Made by a program: the position numbers and the translations under genes. This document shows, piece by piece, positions 1 through 8,941 of a stretch of 64,000 bases of DNA. This DNA comes from Clostridiales bacterium (GTDB taxonomy: Bacteria; Bacillota; Clostridia; Lachnospirales; Lachnospiraceae): assembly GCA_018372435.1 (NCBI GenBank), contig JAHAJA010000002.1, forward strand, positions 1 to 64,000, written 5' to 3'. Position 1 is the first letter of the stretch. Every line of letters begins with the position of its first letter. The notes below the pieces were generated by a model that did no database searches, was not told the DNA's origin, and worked only from the letters and a program-made list of their open reading frames with translations.

Positions 1-280
1 ATTGTTGGCTAGACTGGCACTTGGAGGTCTTTTTTATTATAAAATAAAATGTTGGAGTTTACGAGTTAAATCGTGTACCCCAACATTTATTATAGAACCT
101 TTTTTTATTAGCAATTGTGACCCGTTTGGCATGATAGTACGATAAGTCATATTTTCTGGTATTTTATGAGAATTTACACAGAATCTTCACAAAGTTTACA
201 TGGAGTTTACACATTTTCTTTGTAACCTTGATTATGAGTGAAATAATGGTGGGTAACAAAAATACAAGGAGGTGATTACA
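1..280 (+). other. Leading intergenic region with a hairpin
   Basis: No gene is seen here. An interrupted inverted repeat pairs AAATGTTGG (47-55) with CCAACATTT (80-88), and an inner ACGA/TCGT stem sits inside it. A T-run follows at 100-107, about 12 nt after the stem, so this could be a weak terminator of the gene left of the window. The AGGTC-T6 run at 25-36 looks like the distal half of another terminator cut by the window edge. A weak promoter candidate (TTGTGA at 115, TACGAT at 138, 17-bp spacing) could serve the next gene. Confidence 0.3.
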
Positions 281-967
281 GTGAATGATTTAGTATTACG
301 TCATGAATTAAAACATCATATTAACTATCTAGACTATGTTGCTATTAGGAACCGATTACAAGTAGTTGCAAAACAAGATGCTAATGTAGGTGAGGATGGC
401 ACGTATCAAATACGAAGTTTATATTTTGATAATTATCAGGATAAGGCATTAAGAGAAAAGATTGATGGGGTTAATAAGCGAGAAAAGTTTCGTATTCGAT
501 ACTATAACGATGATTTCTCTTATATAAAATTAGAGAAGAAAAGCAAAATATATGGTTTATGTAATAAGCTCTCAGCAGCAGTTACAAAAGAAGAATGCGA
601 AAGGATAATTCAGGGAGATATTGAATGGATGAGGGAGTGCAAACAAGGGCTGTTACTTGAATTATACGCCAAGATGAAGTATCAGCAGTTAAGGCCTAAA
701 ACGATTGTTGAGTATACAAGGGAGCCATTTGTATATCAAACGGGTAATGTTCGTATCACATTTGACAGTAAGGTGAGAACAGGAATTAGTAGTAAGGATT
801 TCTTTGACTTGGAAGCTCCAACCGTTGCTGCCAATGAAGAGAATATTACAATCCTAGAAGTCAAATATGATCATTTCTTACCTGAAATAATTGAGAATTG
901 TATTCAGATGAGGGACAGAAGAACAACTGCTTTTTCAAAATATGTCGCATGTCGTTTGTATGGATAA
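281..967 (+). CDS. VTC-domain (polyphosphate polymerase-like) protein
   Basis: This 228-residue protein has the hallmarks of the VTC catalytic fold, a tunnel domain that in yeast Vtc4 makes polyphosphate from ATP. Conserved basic and acidic strands are visible: RHELKHHI near the N terminus, REKFRIRYY and IKLEKKSK in the middle, and ILEVKYD near the end. They match the Lys/Arg/Glu lining of the tunnel. There are no SPX or membrane segments, so it is the bare catalytic domain. GTG at 281 is the start because AAGGAGG at 266-272 lies 8 nt upstream; the earlier in-frame GTG at 272 is part of that ribosome site. It leads a three-gene set with a DUF4956 membrane protein and a CotH-like protein. Substrate and product in this organism are not known. 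Confidence 0.85.
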   Translation: MNDLVLRHELKHHINYLDYVAIRNRLQVVAKQDANVGEDGTYQIRSLYFDNYQDKALREKIDGVNKREKFRIRYYNDDFSYIKLEKKSKIYGLCNKLSAAVTKEECERIIQGDIEWMRECKQGLLLELYAKMKYQQLRPKTIVEYTREPFVYQTGNVRITFDSKVRTGISSKDFFDLEAPTVAANEENITILEVKYDHFLPEIIENCIQMRDRRTTAFSKYVACRLYG

Positions 968-1006
968 TAAAAAATAAATGAAGTAGGCAAAGGCCAAGGA
1001 GGAACA

Positions 1007-1702
1007 ATGGGTACAGTATTTTTATCAACAACTACATTTAATGATGTCTTTAAATCAAGCTTTATGGATAAGGTGACTAGTTTTTCTATCATAGATACGA
1101 TACTAGCAATGGGTGTTGCGTTTGCACTAGGACTTTTTATTTTTCTTATCTATAAGAAAACCTTTAGTGGTGTTATGTATTCTGCATCTTTTGGAGTATC
1201 ATTGATTGCGATGGCACTCGTTACAACTTTCATTATCTTAGCAATTACGTCGAACGTAGTATTATCACTTGGTATGGTTGGTGCGTTATCGATTGTGAGA
1301 TTCCGAACAGCAGTAAAAGAGCCACTTGATATCTCGTTTTTATTCTGGTCGATATCAGTTGGTATCGTGGTTGGAGCAGGATTAATCCCACTAGCAGTTA
1401 TTGGAACTATATTAATTGGTGTTACTATGCTTGTATTCGTTAATAAGAAAAGCACAGATAATCCATATATCTTAGTGATTAGTTGTGTGAATGATACTGC
1501 TGAAAAGGCAGCTTTAACTTCAGTAAAAGACAGTGTTAAAAAACATGTAGTGAAATCAAAAACAGTCTCTAAGAATGGGATTGAATTAACAGTAGAGATT
1601 CGATTAAAGGATATGACAACAGAGTTTGTGAATAAAATTAGTGACCTAAATGGAGTTGAGAATGTAGTGTTAGTAAGCTACAACGGCGATTATATGTCAT
1701 AA
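1007..1702 (+). CDS. DUF4956 family membrane protein
   Basis: A 231-residue protein with four hydrophobic segments in the first 145 residues (about 29-52, 57-80, 83-100 and 105-145) and a soluble C-terminal domain of about 85 residues. The loop GALSIVRFRTAVKEPLD is a typical conserved stretch of the DUF4956 family. Biochemical function is unknown. AAGGAGG lies 4 nt before the ATG. It sits 39 nt after the VTC gene and 14 nt before the CotH gene, so the three are probably one operon. A membrane partner for the VTC enzyme or the CotH protein is a reasonable inference but is not shown by the sequence. Confidence 0.85.
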   Translation: MGTVFLSTTTFNDVFKSSFMDKVTSFSIIDTILAMGVAFALGLFIFLIYKKTFSGVMYSASFGVSLIAMALVTTFIILAITSNVVLSLGMVGALSIVRFRTAVKEPLDISFLFWSISVGIVVGAGLIPLAVIGTILIGVTMLVFVNKKSTDNPYILVISCVNDTAEKAALTSVKDSVKKHVVKSKTVSKNGIELTVEIRLKDMTTEFVNKISDLNGVENVVLVSYNGDYMS

Positions 1703-1716
1703 AAAGTGGGTGAAAT

Positions 1717-3660
1717 ATGATTGAGAATAAAGGCATAAATAAAATCATCATAATTTGTACGCTAGTTGTCTTGGCATTAACCGGAGTTATGATCTATCTT
1801 GGAAATACAGATTTGGTAACGGGAAATGGTGGTGTTTCTTTTGATTATGAGACAAAATTGTTTAATCATGATAGGATTATGACTGTAGATATTAAGGTAG
1901 ATGAAGATTCTTGGAATTCGATGATTGAGAATGCAAGTAACGAGGAGTATATAACTTGTGATGTGGTAATTAACGGGCAAACCTATAGTAATGTGGGAAT
2001 ACGTCCGAAAGGGAATACAAGTTTATCACAGATTGTTTCTGATGATACAACGGACCGTTTCAGTTTTAAAATCGAGTTTGACCAATATGATAAGAATCAG
2101 AATTGTTATGGACTTGATAAATTAGTACTGAATAATGTTATGTCAGATACCTCCTATATGAAAGAGTATCTTTCTTATGACTTGTTGAACTATGCAGGAG
2201 TTGTTACGCCGCTTTATAACTATGCCTCCATCAAAGTGAATGGAGAGGATTGGGGCTTCTATCTTGCACTCGAGGGTATGGAAGAGTCCTTTGCTATGCG
2301 AAACTATGGCGCGAGTTATGGACAGTTGTATAAACCAGAAACTATGGGCATAGGTGGAGGAATGAAGGGCATAGGCGGATTGGATACAACTGATTTTCGT
2401 GACAGAAAGAGAGAAGAAAATTCAGAAGAATCAGGAGATACGTCCAAGAATGCAGACACTTCACAGAGCGATAATGCAGATGAGGCGGCAATGCCAGATT
2501 TTAATGAGTTAAGAGAGACGCTCGGAGGCAATGGAATGGGCGGAGGCTTTGGTGGTTCCTCATCCTCTGCAAGTCTTCAATATATAGATGATGATATTGA
2601 TAGCTATAGTACCATCTTTGATGCGGCAGTATTCGACACCAAAGATAGTGACTATGAACGTGTCATTACAGCGATTAAGAACCTAAACGAAGGAAATGAT
2701 TTGGAGAAATACGTTGATGTTGATGCTGTATTACGCTATATTGCAGCGAATACCGTACTAGTTAATTTAGATAGTTATTTCTCTAGTATGCAACATAATT
2801 ACTACCTCTATGAACAAGATGGACAAATCACAATGTTACCATGGGATTATAATCTATCCTTCGCAGGATTTCAAAGTGGAACTGCAACATCAGCTGTAAA
2901 CTTTCCAATTGATACGCCAGTGTCTGGAATTGATTTAGAGGATCGCCCAATTATAGCAAAATTGTTTGAGAAGGAAGAATATCTGGAACGATATCATCAG
3001 ATTCTTCAATCAATTGTTACGGGATACTTTGATAGTGGTTTATATACTAGTACAATCGATGATATTGACTCTAAAATTTCTTCTTACGTTGAGAATGATG
3101 TATCAGCTTTTTATACGTATGAGGAATATAAAACAGGCGTAGAGAATTTGAAACAATTTGGTCTTTTACGTGCTGAGAGTATTCAAGGACAACTCAATGG
3201 TACAATACCATCAACAACTGCTGGACAGGAAGCAGATAGCAGTACTCTAATTGATGCTAGTAATGTTAACCTTACGGCCATGGGTACGCAAGGCGGTGGT
3301 AATATCGGTGGAGGAAAGATGCAAAACTTTGACCAAGCAACCATGGGACAAGGTGAAGCACCACAGATGCCAAATGACACAAGTGGAGATGCAGATACCA
3401 GTGAAAGTTCAGACACAAACAAAATGACACCACCACAGATGCCAAATGACACAAGAGGGAATGTAGAAGCTAGTGGGAGTACAAAACAGTTTGGAAATCG
3501 TGGCGGTATGCCGAATGGATTTAGTGGTGATACGCAGTCAGGAATGGATACCGTAGAAAGTCAAAAGAATGAACTAATAGTAATATCCGTATGTATAGTA
3601 GCTCTCATCGCAGCTATTGTTACTGCGATAGTCTTTAAGCGAAGAAAATATAGAGCATAG
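1717..3660 (+). CDS. CotH kinase family protein, membrane-anchored
   Basis: A 647-residue protein with an N-terminal hydrophobic anchor (about residues 8-28), a CotH domain and a second hydrophobic segment near the end (about 617-640) followed by basic residues. CotH motifs include RPKGNTSL near residue 95, DWGFYLALEG, and LPWDYNLSFAG near residue 375. CotH proteins are atypical secreted kinases; Bacillus CotH phosphorylates spore coat proteins. The domain is split by a Ser/Asp/Glu-rich linker plus a Gly/Met-rich stretch (about 205-285). A second low-complexity tail (about 520-610) repeats the PQMPNDT motif. These linkers suggest an extracellular, flexible surface protein. The ribosome site is weak (GTGGG). 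It is the last gene of the triad and is followed by a strong terminator. Confidence 0.85.
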   Translation: MIENKGINKIIIICTLVVLALTGVMIYLGNTDLVTGNGGVSFDYETKLFNHDRIMTVDIKVDEDSWNSMIENASNEEYITCDVVINGQTYSNVGIRPKGNTSLSQIVSDDTTDRFSFKIEFDQYDKNQNCYGLDKLVLNNVMSDTSYMKEYLSYDLLNYAGVVTPLYNYASIKVNGEDWGFYLALEGMEESFAMRNYGASYGQLYKPETMGIGGGMKGIGGLDTTDFRDRKREENSEESGDTSKNADTSQSDNADEAAMPDFNELRETLGGNGMGGGFGGSSSSASLQYIDDDIDSYSTIFDAAVFDTKDSDYERVITAIKNLNEGNDLEKYVDVDAVLRYIAANTVLVNLDSYFSSMQHNYYLYEQDGQITMLPWDYNLSFAGFQSGTATSAVNFPIDTPVSGIDLEDRPIIAKLFEKEEYLERYHQILQSIVTGYFDSGLYTSTIDDIDSKISSYVENDVSAFYTYEEYKTGVENLKQFGLLRAESIQGQLNGTIPSTTAGQEADSSTLIDASNVNLTAMGTQGGGNIGGGKMQNFDQATMGQGEAPQMPNDTSGDADTSESSDTNKMTPPQMPNDTRGNVEASGSTKQFGNRGGMPNGFSGDTQSGMDTVESQKNELIVISVCIVALIAAIVTAIVFKRRKYRA

Positions 3661-3697
3661 AAAAATGCCATCAGTTGTGTGAACTGATGGCATTTTT
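3661..3697. terminator. Bidirectional intrinsic terminator
   Basis: A long perfect stem pairs AAAAATGCCATCAGTT with AACTGATGGCATTTTT around a 5-nt loop. It has a T-run on the plus strand and an A-run at its foot, so it can end both the CotH operon and the convergent aroE gene. Confidence 0.9.
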
Positions 3698-3745
3698 TCT
3701 GTTATCTGAAAGATTTCTTGATTAAGATGTCTATAATTCGAGTTT

Positions 3746-4516
3746 CTATAGTTTCATCATATCGGTCATTATTTGATGATATATTGGATCAATTACATCA
3801 TCATCAATTGATTTATCTAAGAAAAATTCTACTGCATATTTGGCTTGACCAACAAGCATCTCTAAACCGTTAATAGCTTGCATTCCTAGTTCGCTAGCCT
3901 GTTTCGTTAATTTGGTTTGCAATGGATTATAGATTATGTCAAGAACCGCTTTGCAATGTGGGAATAAGGTAAGATCGATTGGACTTTGATCTACGTTAGG
4001 ATACATGCCAACAGGACTTGTGTTTATAATAACATCTACATCAGTATGGTTTTTGACTGCCTCTTCTTTGGTAATTACGCCAGGTCCAGATACAATATCA
4101 ATAATAATTATTTCTTTTGCTTGTAAGTGGTTTAATACAGCGATAACCGCTTTAGAAGCACCACCATTACCAATTACAAGTATCTTTTTACCTTCAATTG
4201 TAACCTTATGGTGTTCAACCATATATAAGAATCCAGAAAAATCTGTGTTATGTCCGATTAATTTTCCTTCTTTGTTAACGATTGTATTAACAGCACCGAT
4301 ACTTTTGGCATTAGAATCCATCTCATCTAAGTATGGAATTACATCGCATTTATAAGGAATTGTAACATTGATTGCTTTGAAATCTCTAGCTTTCATGAAT
4401 TCGGGAAATTCTTCTCTTGTAAGAGGAGTAATATTATATTGATAATCCGCTAATTTCTCATGTATTTCTTTGGAAAAACTATGTCCAAGTTTTTCACCGA
4501 TTAGTCCGTATTCCAT
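3746..4516 (-). CDS. aroE: Shikimate dehydrogenase
   Basis: AroE reduces 3-dehydroshikimate to shikimate with NADPH in aromatic amino acid synthesis. The 256-residue product shows the substrate motif GHSFSKEIH, the catalytic Lys in INVTIPYK, the Asp of GHNTDFSGF, the NADP-binding loop GNGGASKAV and the C-terminal NGLEMLVGQA helix. In-frame ATGs exist at 4531, 4522 and 4516. GGAGA on the minus strand is 9 nt before 4516 and too close to 4522, so 4516 is preferred. It stands alone on the minus strand between the CotH operon and the spoIIIA operon, with no other shikimate gene in the window. Confidence 0.93.
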   Translation of the reverse strand: MEYGLIGEKLGHSFSKEIHEKLADYQYNITPLTREEFPEFMKARDFKAINVTIPYKCDVIPYLDEMDSNAKSIGAVNTIVNKEGKLIGHNTDFSGFLYMVEHHKVTIEGKKILVIGNGGASKAVIAVLNHLQAKEIIIIDIVSGPGVITKEEAVKNHTDVDVIINTSPVGMYPNVDQSPIDLTLFPHCKAVLDIIYNPLQTKLTKQASELGMQAINGLEMLVGQAKYAVEFFLDKSIDDDVIDPIYHQIMTDMMKL

Positions 4517-4649
4517 AGTCATAATCTCCATTTCATTATCATATTATTTTTAGAACGTAACTGTTTAGTTAACCAGCTTACTGAACTACTTTGACGATAC
4601 CTTTGAATCTAATCTTAATATAAGAGAAGAAACATTGCAAGTTTATTAT

Positions 4650-4677
4650 GAATAAATCCGTATCTATAACATATATT
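4650..4677 (+). promoter_or_regulatory. Candidate sigma-E promoter of the spoIIIA operon
   Basis: GAATAAAT (4650-4657) and CATATATT (4670-4677), 12 bp apart, resemble the -35 and CATA-type -10 boxes of mother-cell sigma-E promoters. The site is about 30 bp before spoIIIAA. The spoIIIA operon is sigma-E dependent in Bacillus subtilis. The match is imperfect. Confidence 0.45.
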
Positions 4678-4708
4678 GTTTTAAGAATAGATTAGTGGGG
4701 GGATATAG

Positions 4709-5671
4709 GTGATTAAAAAAGACGAGCTGTTAAGGATTTTTTCTGTGCAACTAAGAAATGTTTTATCTAGGCTAAATTTGAATTTTGGTAATCTTCAAGA
4801 AATCCGATTGAGGATAAATACACCTTTGATGGTGATTTATGAAAATAGAGAATATTTTGTCTCAATGAAATACGAATTAACTGACCATATTCAAGATGCA
4901 TACATGATAACTAAAAACGAGATACGAGAAACAATGGAATATATCAGTAATTATTCTTTATATGCATTTGAAGATGAAATAAGACAAGGTTTTATAACCA
5001 TACAGGGAGGCCATAGAGTTGGTATTGCAGGGAAGGTGATTCTTGAAGATAATCGAATTAAGAGCATTAAACATATATCGTTTATCAATGTAAGATTATC
5101 GCATCAGGTAAAAGGTTGTGCTGATCTAGTTGTTCCATACATAGCGAGTGAAGATAAGAAGAATATCTTCCACACACTAATTATTTCGCCGCCAAGATGT
5201 GGTAAAACGACACTTCTAAGAGATGTTATACGGCACCTATCAAACGGCGAAGGGGTAGCTGAGGGGATAACGGTAGGAGTGGTGGATGAAAGATCGGAAA
5301 TCGCTGCATGTTATATGGGTATACCGCAGAATGAGTTAGGAATCCGTACCGATATCCTAGACTGTTGCCCTAAGGCAGATGGAATGATGATGTTGATACG
5401 TTCTATGTCACCTCAGATAATAGCAGTAGATGAGATAGGATCAAGAGAAGACATTGAAGCGATTGAATATGTAATAAATTGTGGTTGCAAATTAATCGCT
5501 ACGGTGCATGGAAGCTCCATTGATGATATTAAGAATAAACCAATACTTGGTAGACTTGTAAGGGAAAAGATTTTTGAGCGGTACATCGTTATGGATAATC
5601 GAAAGAGCATAGGCCTTGTTGAAGAAATCTATGATGCAAGAGGAACACTGCTATATAAGGATAATTATTAA
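4709..5671 (+). CDS. spoIIIAA: Stage III sporulation protein AA, secretion ATPase
   Basis: SpoIIIAA is the ATPase of the SpoIIIA-SpoIIQ channel that links the mother cell with the engulfed forespore. It belongs to the type II/IV secretion ATPase (PilT/VirB11-like) family. The 320-residue protein has a P-loop SPPRCGKTT at about residues 160-168, a Walker B region with IAVDEIGSREDIEAI, and a conserved ATVHG motif. The start is GTG at 4709, 6 nt after a run of six G residues. It begins the eight-gene spoIIIA operon. Expression is expected in the mother cell from the candidate sigma-E promoter just upstream. Confidence 0.95.
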   Translation: MIKKDELLRIFSVQLRNVLSRLNLNFGNLQEIRLRINTPLMVIYENREYFVSMKYELTDHIQDAYMITKNEIRETMEYISNYSLYAFEDEIRQGFITIQGGHRVGIAGKVILEDNRIKSIKHISFINVRLSHQVKGCADLVVPYIASEDKKNIFHTLIISPPRCGKTTLLRDVIRHLSNGEGVAEGITVGVVDERSEIAACYMGIPQNELGIRTDILDCCPKADGMMMLIRSMSPQIIAVDEIGSREDIEAIEYVINCGCKLIATVHGSSIDDIKNKPILGRLVREKIFERYIVMDNRKSIGLVEEIYDARGTLLYKDNY

Positions 5672-5714
5672 GTTAGAAGCGAAGGATTTTGAATCCTTTC
5701 ATGTGAATCTAACT
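5671..5714 (+). repeat. Nested hairpin between spoIIIAA and spoIIIAB
   Basis: An outer stem AGTTAGA/TCTAACT (5671-5677 with 5708-5714) encloses an inner stem AAGGATT/AATCCTT (5682-5688 with 5692-5698). It has no T-run, so it does not look like a terminator. It sits in the unusually long (110 nt) spacer of an otherwise compact operon and may affect processing or stability of the message. Confidence 0.5.
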
Positions 5715-5781
5715 TTGAAAGAATTAGGTAACTGTGGTTACTAATGAATATATAAGTATTAATAAGAGAGGAGAAAAGTAA

Positions 5782-6303
5782 ATGGTTGCGAAAATAATAG
5801 GAGCAATATTAGTTATTGTATCAAGTGGAGGTATCGGATTATATTTTAGTATTATATTGAAAGAGAGGATTAACGACTTAAAAGAACTAAACAAATTAAT
5901 TGTTATTCTCAGAGGCGAAATTCGATATGCAAGTACACCTTTACCTGAGGCAGTCAGTAACCTCGCATATCGTACAGATGGTGAATACCGTCGATTCCTA
6001 CTTGCAGTAGCTGAGGAGATAGACAAGCAAGAAGGTAAATCGTTTGGTGACATATGGAATGGATGTGTTGAGAAGGAATTAGTTGATACAAGCCTTAATA
6101 AAAAGGATAAATTATTATTGACTAGACTTGGTGAAAATCTAGGATATCTAGATAAAGAAATGCAGCTAAATACAATAGATTTGTATATAACACAAATTCA
6201 AGGAGAACTTGATGACGCAGTTGACGGTGTGAAAGAAAAGGTACGTCTCTATAATATGCTTGGTGTAATGGCTGGTATCTTCATTACAATTGTTTTGATA
6301 TGA
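5782..6303 (+). CDS. spoIIIAB: Stage III sporulation protein AB
   Basis: The 173-residue protein has a hydrophobic segment at each end (about 5-22 and 155-172) around a helical soluble region, as in SpoIIIAB and the related type II secretion GspF-like fold. Conserved features include LKERINDLKELNKLIVILRGEIRYASTPLPEA and the LGENLGYLDKEMQ motif. It is predicted to sit in the mother-cell membrane as part of the SpoIIIA channel base. GAGAGGAG lies 8 nt before the ATG. Confidence 0.93.
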   Translation: MVAKIIGAILVIVSSGGIGLYFSIILKERINDLKELNKLIVILRGEIRYASTPLPEAVSNLAYRTDGEYRRFLLAVAEEIDKQEGKSFGDIWNGCVEKELVDTSLNKKDKLLLTRLGENLGYLDKEMQLNTIDLYITQIQGELDDAVDGVKEKVRLYNMLGVMAGIFITIVLI

Positions 6304-6341
6304 GAAGAATTCATTAAAAAATTGAGAAAGGAAATGCGGAT

Positions 6342-6536
6342 ATGTCAATTAATCTAATATTTAAAATAGCAGCAGTTGGTATCTTAGTTTCGGTACTAAG
6401 CCAGGTGCTAAAGCACTCTGGAAGAGAAGAACAAGCATTTCTAACAAGTCTGGCTGGACTGGTTCTTGTATTGTTGTGGATTATTCCATACATTGCAGAG
6501 TTATTTACCACGATTAAGTCGCTATTTTCATTATAA
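6342..6536 (+). CDS. spoIIIAC: Stage III sporulation protein AC
   Basis: A 64-residue protein, normal for SpoIIIAC, with two membrane helices separated by the conserved HSGREEQA segment. It is one of the small inner-membrane subunits of the SpoIIIA channel. AGAAAGGAA precedes the ATG by about 8 nt. Confidence 0.93.
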   Translation: MSINLIFKIAAVGILVSVLSQVLKHSGREEQAFLTSLAGLVLVLLWIIPYIAELFTTIKSLFSL

Positions 6537-6593
6537 CACATGGTTCGCTTATTGTAGAAACTAAGATGGTGTGGAAGGGGTATGTGAGCGCAT

Positions 6594-6974
6594 ATGATAA
6601 AGGCAGCTATCATAGGTATTGTAGGGGTTTTAATTGCCATTCAGTTTAAGGGTGGCAAATCAGAATATGGAATGTATATCGCGGCAGCTGTTTGTATCAT
6701 TATTACAGCGCTTGGTATTACAAGGTTAGAAATTATTATTGATACCATTAATCGAATTCAAGGTTACTTATCCATTAACAAAACATATTTTAATATACTT
6801 TTTCGAATTATAGGAATTACTTATATCTCCGAGTTTGCATCAAGTCTCTGCAAAGATGCGGGACATGCAGCTATTGCGGGGCAGATTGAGTTAGTTGGAA
6901 AGTTATCCATATTAACAGTAAGTATGCCAATTCTTTTAGCATTATTAGATACAATCAACGAGTTCTTAGCATAA
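6594..6974 (+). CDS. spoIIIAD: Stage III sporulation protein AD
   Basis: A 126-residue, almost entirely hydrophobic protein with about four membrane helices, matching SpoIIIAD in length and place. The segment ISEFASSLCKDAGHAAIAGQIELVGK is characteristic. It is a membrane subunit of the SpoIIIA channel. The ribosome site GGAAGGGG is 13 nt from the ATG, further than usual, but the frame is closed by a stop just upstream, so no earlier start exists. Confidence 0.92.
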   Translation: MIKAAIIGIVGVLIAIQFKGGKSEYGMYIAAAVCIIITALGITRLEIIIDTINRIQGYLSINKTYFNILFRIIGITYISEFASSLCKDAGHAAIAGQIELVGKLSILTVSMPILLALLDTINEFLA

Positions 6975-7065
6975 TATCAAGGAAAGGAGACCTGTGTAGC
7001 CCGACTTTTAACTCTTTATATGGGCTGTATCACAAGTAAACTTGCGATATACATGGGAGATAATT

Positions 7066-8238
7066 ATGAAACGGCTTATCATTACAATCATACTTCTGTT
7101 GCTATTAAACTCAACGTCAGTTAGTGCAAGTGATAAGATGTTGCATGAGGAGCAAGATAATGAAGATACATCGACGGAGGATTATTTAACATACTACGAG
7201 GATTTTGACTATGCTGATATACAAAGTGCTATTGATAATGTTTTGGTGAGTAAGGGGTCGTTTGATTTTAAGGACTACGTGGGAAAATTAATAAGTTCTG
7301 GTGAGGGAATATCGGCTAAAGGTGCTATTGGTGATCTGTTTACGGCGTTTAGTAAAGAATTTGATGCAAATCGATCCGCATTATTTAAATTAATAATGAT
7401 CGCAATAGTAGCAGCAGTATTCACTAATTTCACCAATGTGTTTAATAATAATCAAGTCGGTGAAACCAGTTTTTATATAACATATTTATTATTGTTTACA
7501 ACTATAACAGGTACATTTGCTACGGCTACAGCAGTAGCTAGTGGTGCAATCTCGGCGGTGCTTTCTTTCATGAAGGCGTTAATTCCTACATATTTCATGT
7601 CGATTGCATTCTGTTCAACAAAAGCAACAACATTGGTTTTTTACGAGGGTGCATTGGTTTTAATTACAATTGTAGATGTCGTTCTTGTACGTGTTATGAT
7701 TCCACTTGTGAATATATATATGGTAATTACTCTAGTTAATAATTTGGCTAAGGAAGACTTTCTCTCAAAATTGGCCGAGCTATTAGAATCTATCATAAAA
7801 TGGTCTATGAGAACACTATTCATAGCGGTTGTAGGATTCAACACAATACAAGGATTAATCGTGCCAGCTTCTAATTCTCTTAAGAAGTCTTTAGCAATCA
7901 AATTCACAAAGGCGATACCTGGTATAGGAAATTCTCTTAATTCTGTAGCGGAAACAGTTATGGGAGCGGGAACTTTAATAAAGAATGCAATTGGTGTGAC
8001 TGGATTAGTGGTAATTATACTAATCTGTGTTGTTCCACTAATTAAGTTAATCATTACGATGTTAATCTATAAAGTTGGAGTAGCAATTGTACAACCGATA
8101 TCAGACAAACGAGTTATAACCTGTATCAGTGGTGCTGCTAATGCGGCAGGGTTGCTGGTTTATGTGGTAAGCATAGCGGCAGTTTTGTTCATGGTTACTA
8201 TTGCGATTCTAGCGGCAACAACGAGCATTGGTGTGTAA
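7066..8238 (+). CDS. spoIIIAE: Stage III sporulation protein AE
   Basis: A 390-residue polytopic membrane protein of the SpoIIIA channel. It begins with a clear signal peptide (MKRLIITIILLLLL, then Ala/Ser residues), followed by a soluble acidic stretch to about residue 100 and then a series of membrane helices. ATG at 7066 has GGGAGA 5 nt upstream. A TTG at 7042 is in frame but has no ribosome site. The preceding 90 nt contain a second good ribosome-site-like sequence (GGAAAGGAGA at 6981) followed only by GTG-TAG. Confidence 0.92.
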   Translation: MKRLIITIILLLLLNSTSVSASDKMLHEEQDNEDTSTEDYLTYYEDFDYADIQSAIDNVLVSKGSFDFKDYVGKLISSGEGISAKGAIGDLFTAFSKEFDANRSALFKLIMIAIVAAVFTNFTNVFNNNQVGETSFYITYLLLFTTITGTFATATAVASGAISAVLSFMKALIPTYFMSIAFCSTKATTLVFYEGALVLITIVDVVLVRVMIPLVNIYMVITLVNNLAKEDFLSKLAELLESIIKWSMRTLFIAVVGFNTIQGLIVPASNSLKKSLAIKFTKAIPGIGNSLNSVAETVMGAGTLIKNAIGVTGLVVIILICVVPLIKLIITMLIYKVGVAIVQPISDKRVITCISGAANAAGLLVYVVSIAAVLFMVTIAILAATTSIGV

Positions 8239-8288
8239 AGGTCAGAGACGTTTCCATGCACCGTAAACTTGAGAAATGGAGGTTTCCT

Positions 8289-8927
8289 ATGGAGCAGATT
8301 TATTCACTTGTAAGAAATATTGTGGTTTATCTCATTCTTGTTACGATTGTTATGAATCTGGTAGGAAAGAGTAGCTACCGTAAATACATTAGTATATTTA
8401 CTGGAATGGTACTAATTCTTATTGTGGCGAAACCGATTGTAAGTCTTTTTAATTTATCAGATACATTTAATTATTACTTTAATAATAATCTCTTTATGGT
8501 TGAGGCAAAGGATTACAATGATGAATTAATTGCAGCTGATGATAAAGGCAAACAAGCAATCTTAGCAGAATACCAGAACATAGTGAAGGATCAGATTGAA
8601 ATGGTCCTAAATCGTTATAATCTATATACCTCAACGATTAATACTACGTTGAATACAGATGAGTCAAGTGGTGAGTATGGAATGGTTACGGAGATTACAA
8701 TAGTTGCTGCATTTACAAGAGAGGATAGTACAGTAGAGAGCAGCGACATTAAAGTAGATAAAATTATGATTAATCAGGATATTAAGATTGAAGGAAAGGA
8801 AAAGAAGGGACAGTCGGATAAAGAATCAGGTGCATATGATGATACGAAGAAGAAAGTACGGGAAGAATTGTCGAATTCCTTTCAGATAGAACAAGATCAG
8901 GTTCATATTACCATTGAAGAAGGTTAA
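8289..8927 (+). CDS. spoIIIAF: Stage III sporulation protein AF
   Basis: A 212-residue protein with two N-terminal membrane helices (about 6-24 and 32-52) and a soluble C-terminal domain, as in SpoIIIAF, whose domain has a ring-building-motif fold. GGAGG at 8278-8282 is 6 nt before the ATG at 8289, which decides the start over an upstream ATG at 8256. A lysine-rich linker lies at about residues 165-190. Confidence 0.92.
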   Translation: MEQIYSLVRNIVVYLILVTIVMNLVGKSSYRKYISIFTGMVLILIVAKPIVSLFNLSDTFNYYFNNNLFMVEAKDYNDELIAADDKGKQAILAEYQNIVKDQIEMVLNRYNLYTSTINTTLNTDESSGEYGMVTEITIVAAFTREDSTVESSDIKVDKIMINQDIKIEGKEKKGQSDKESGAYDDTKKKVREELSNSFQIEQDQVHITIEEG

Positions 8928-8941
8928 GGAGGGAAGATAGC

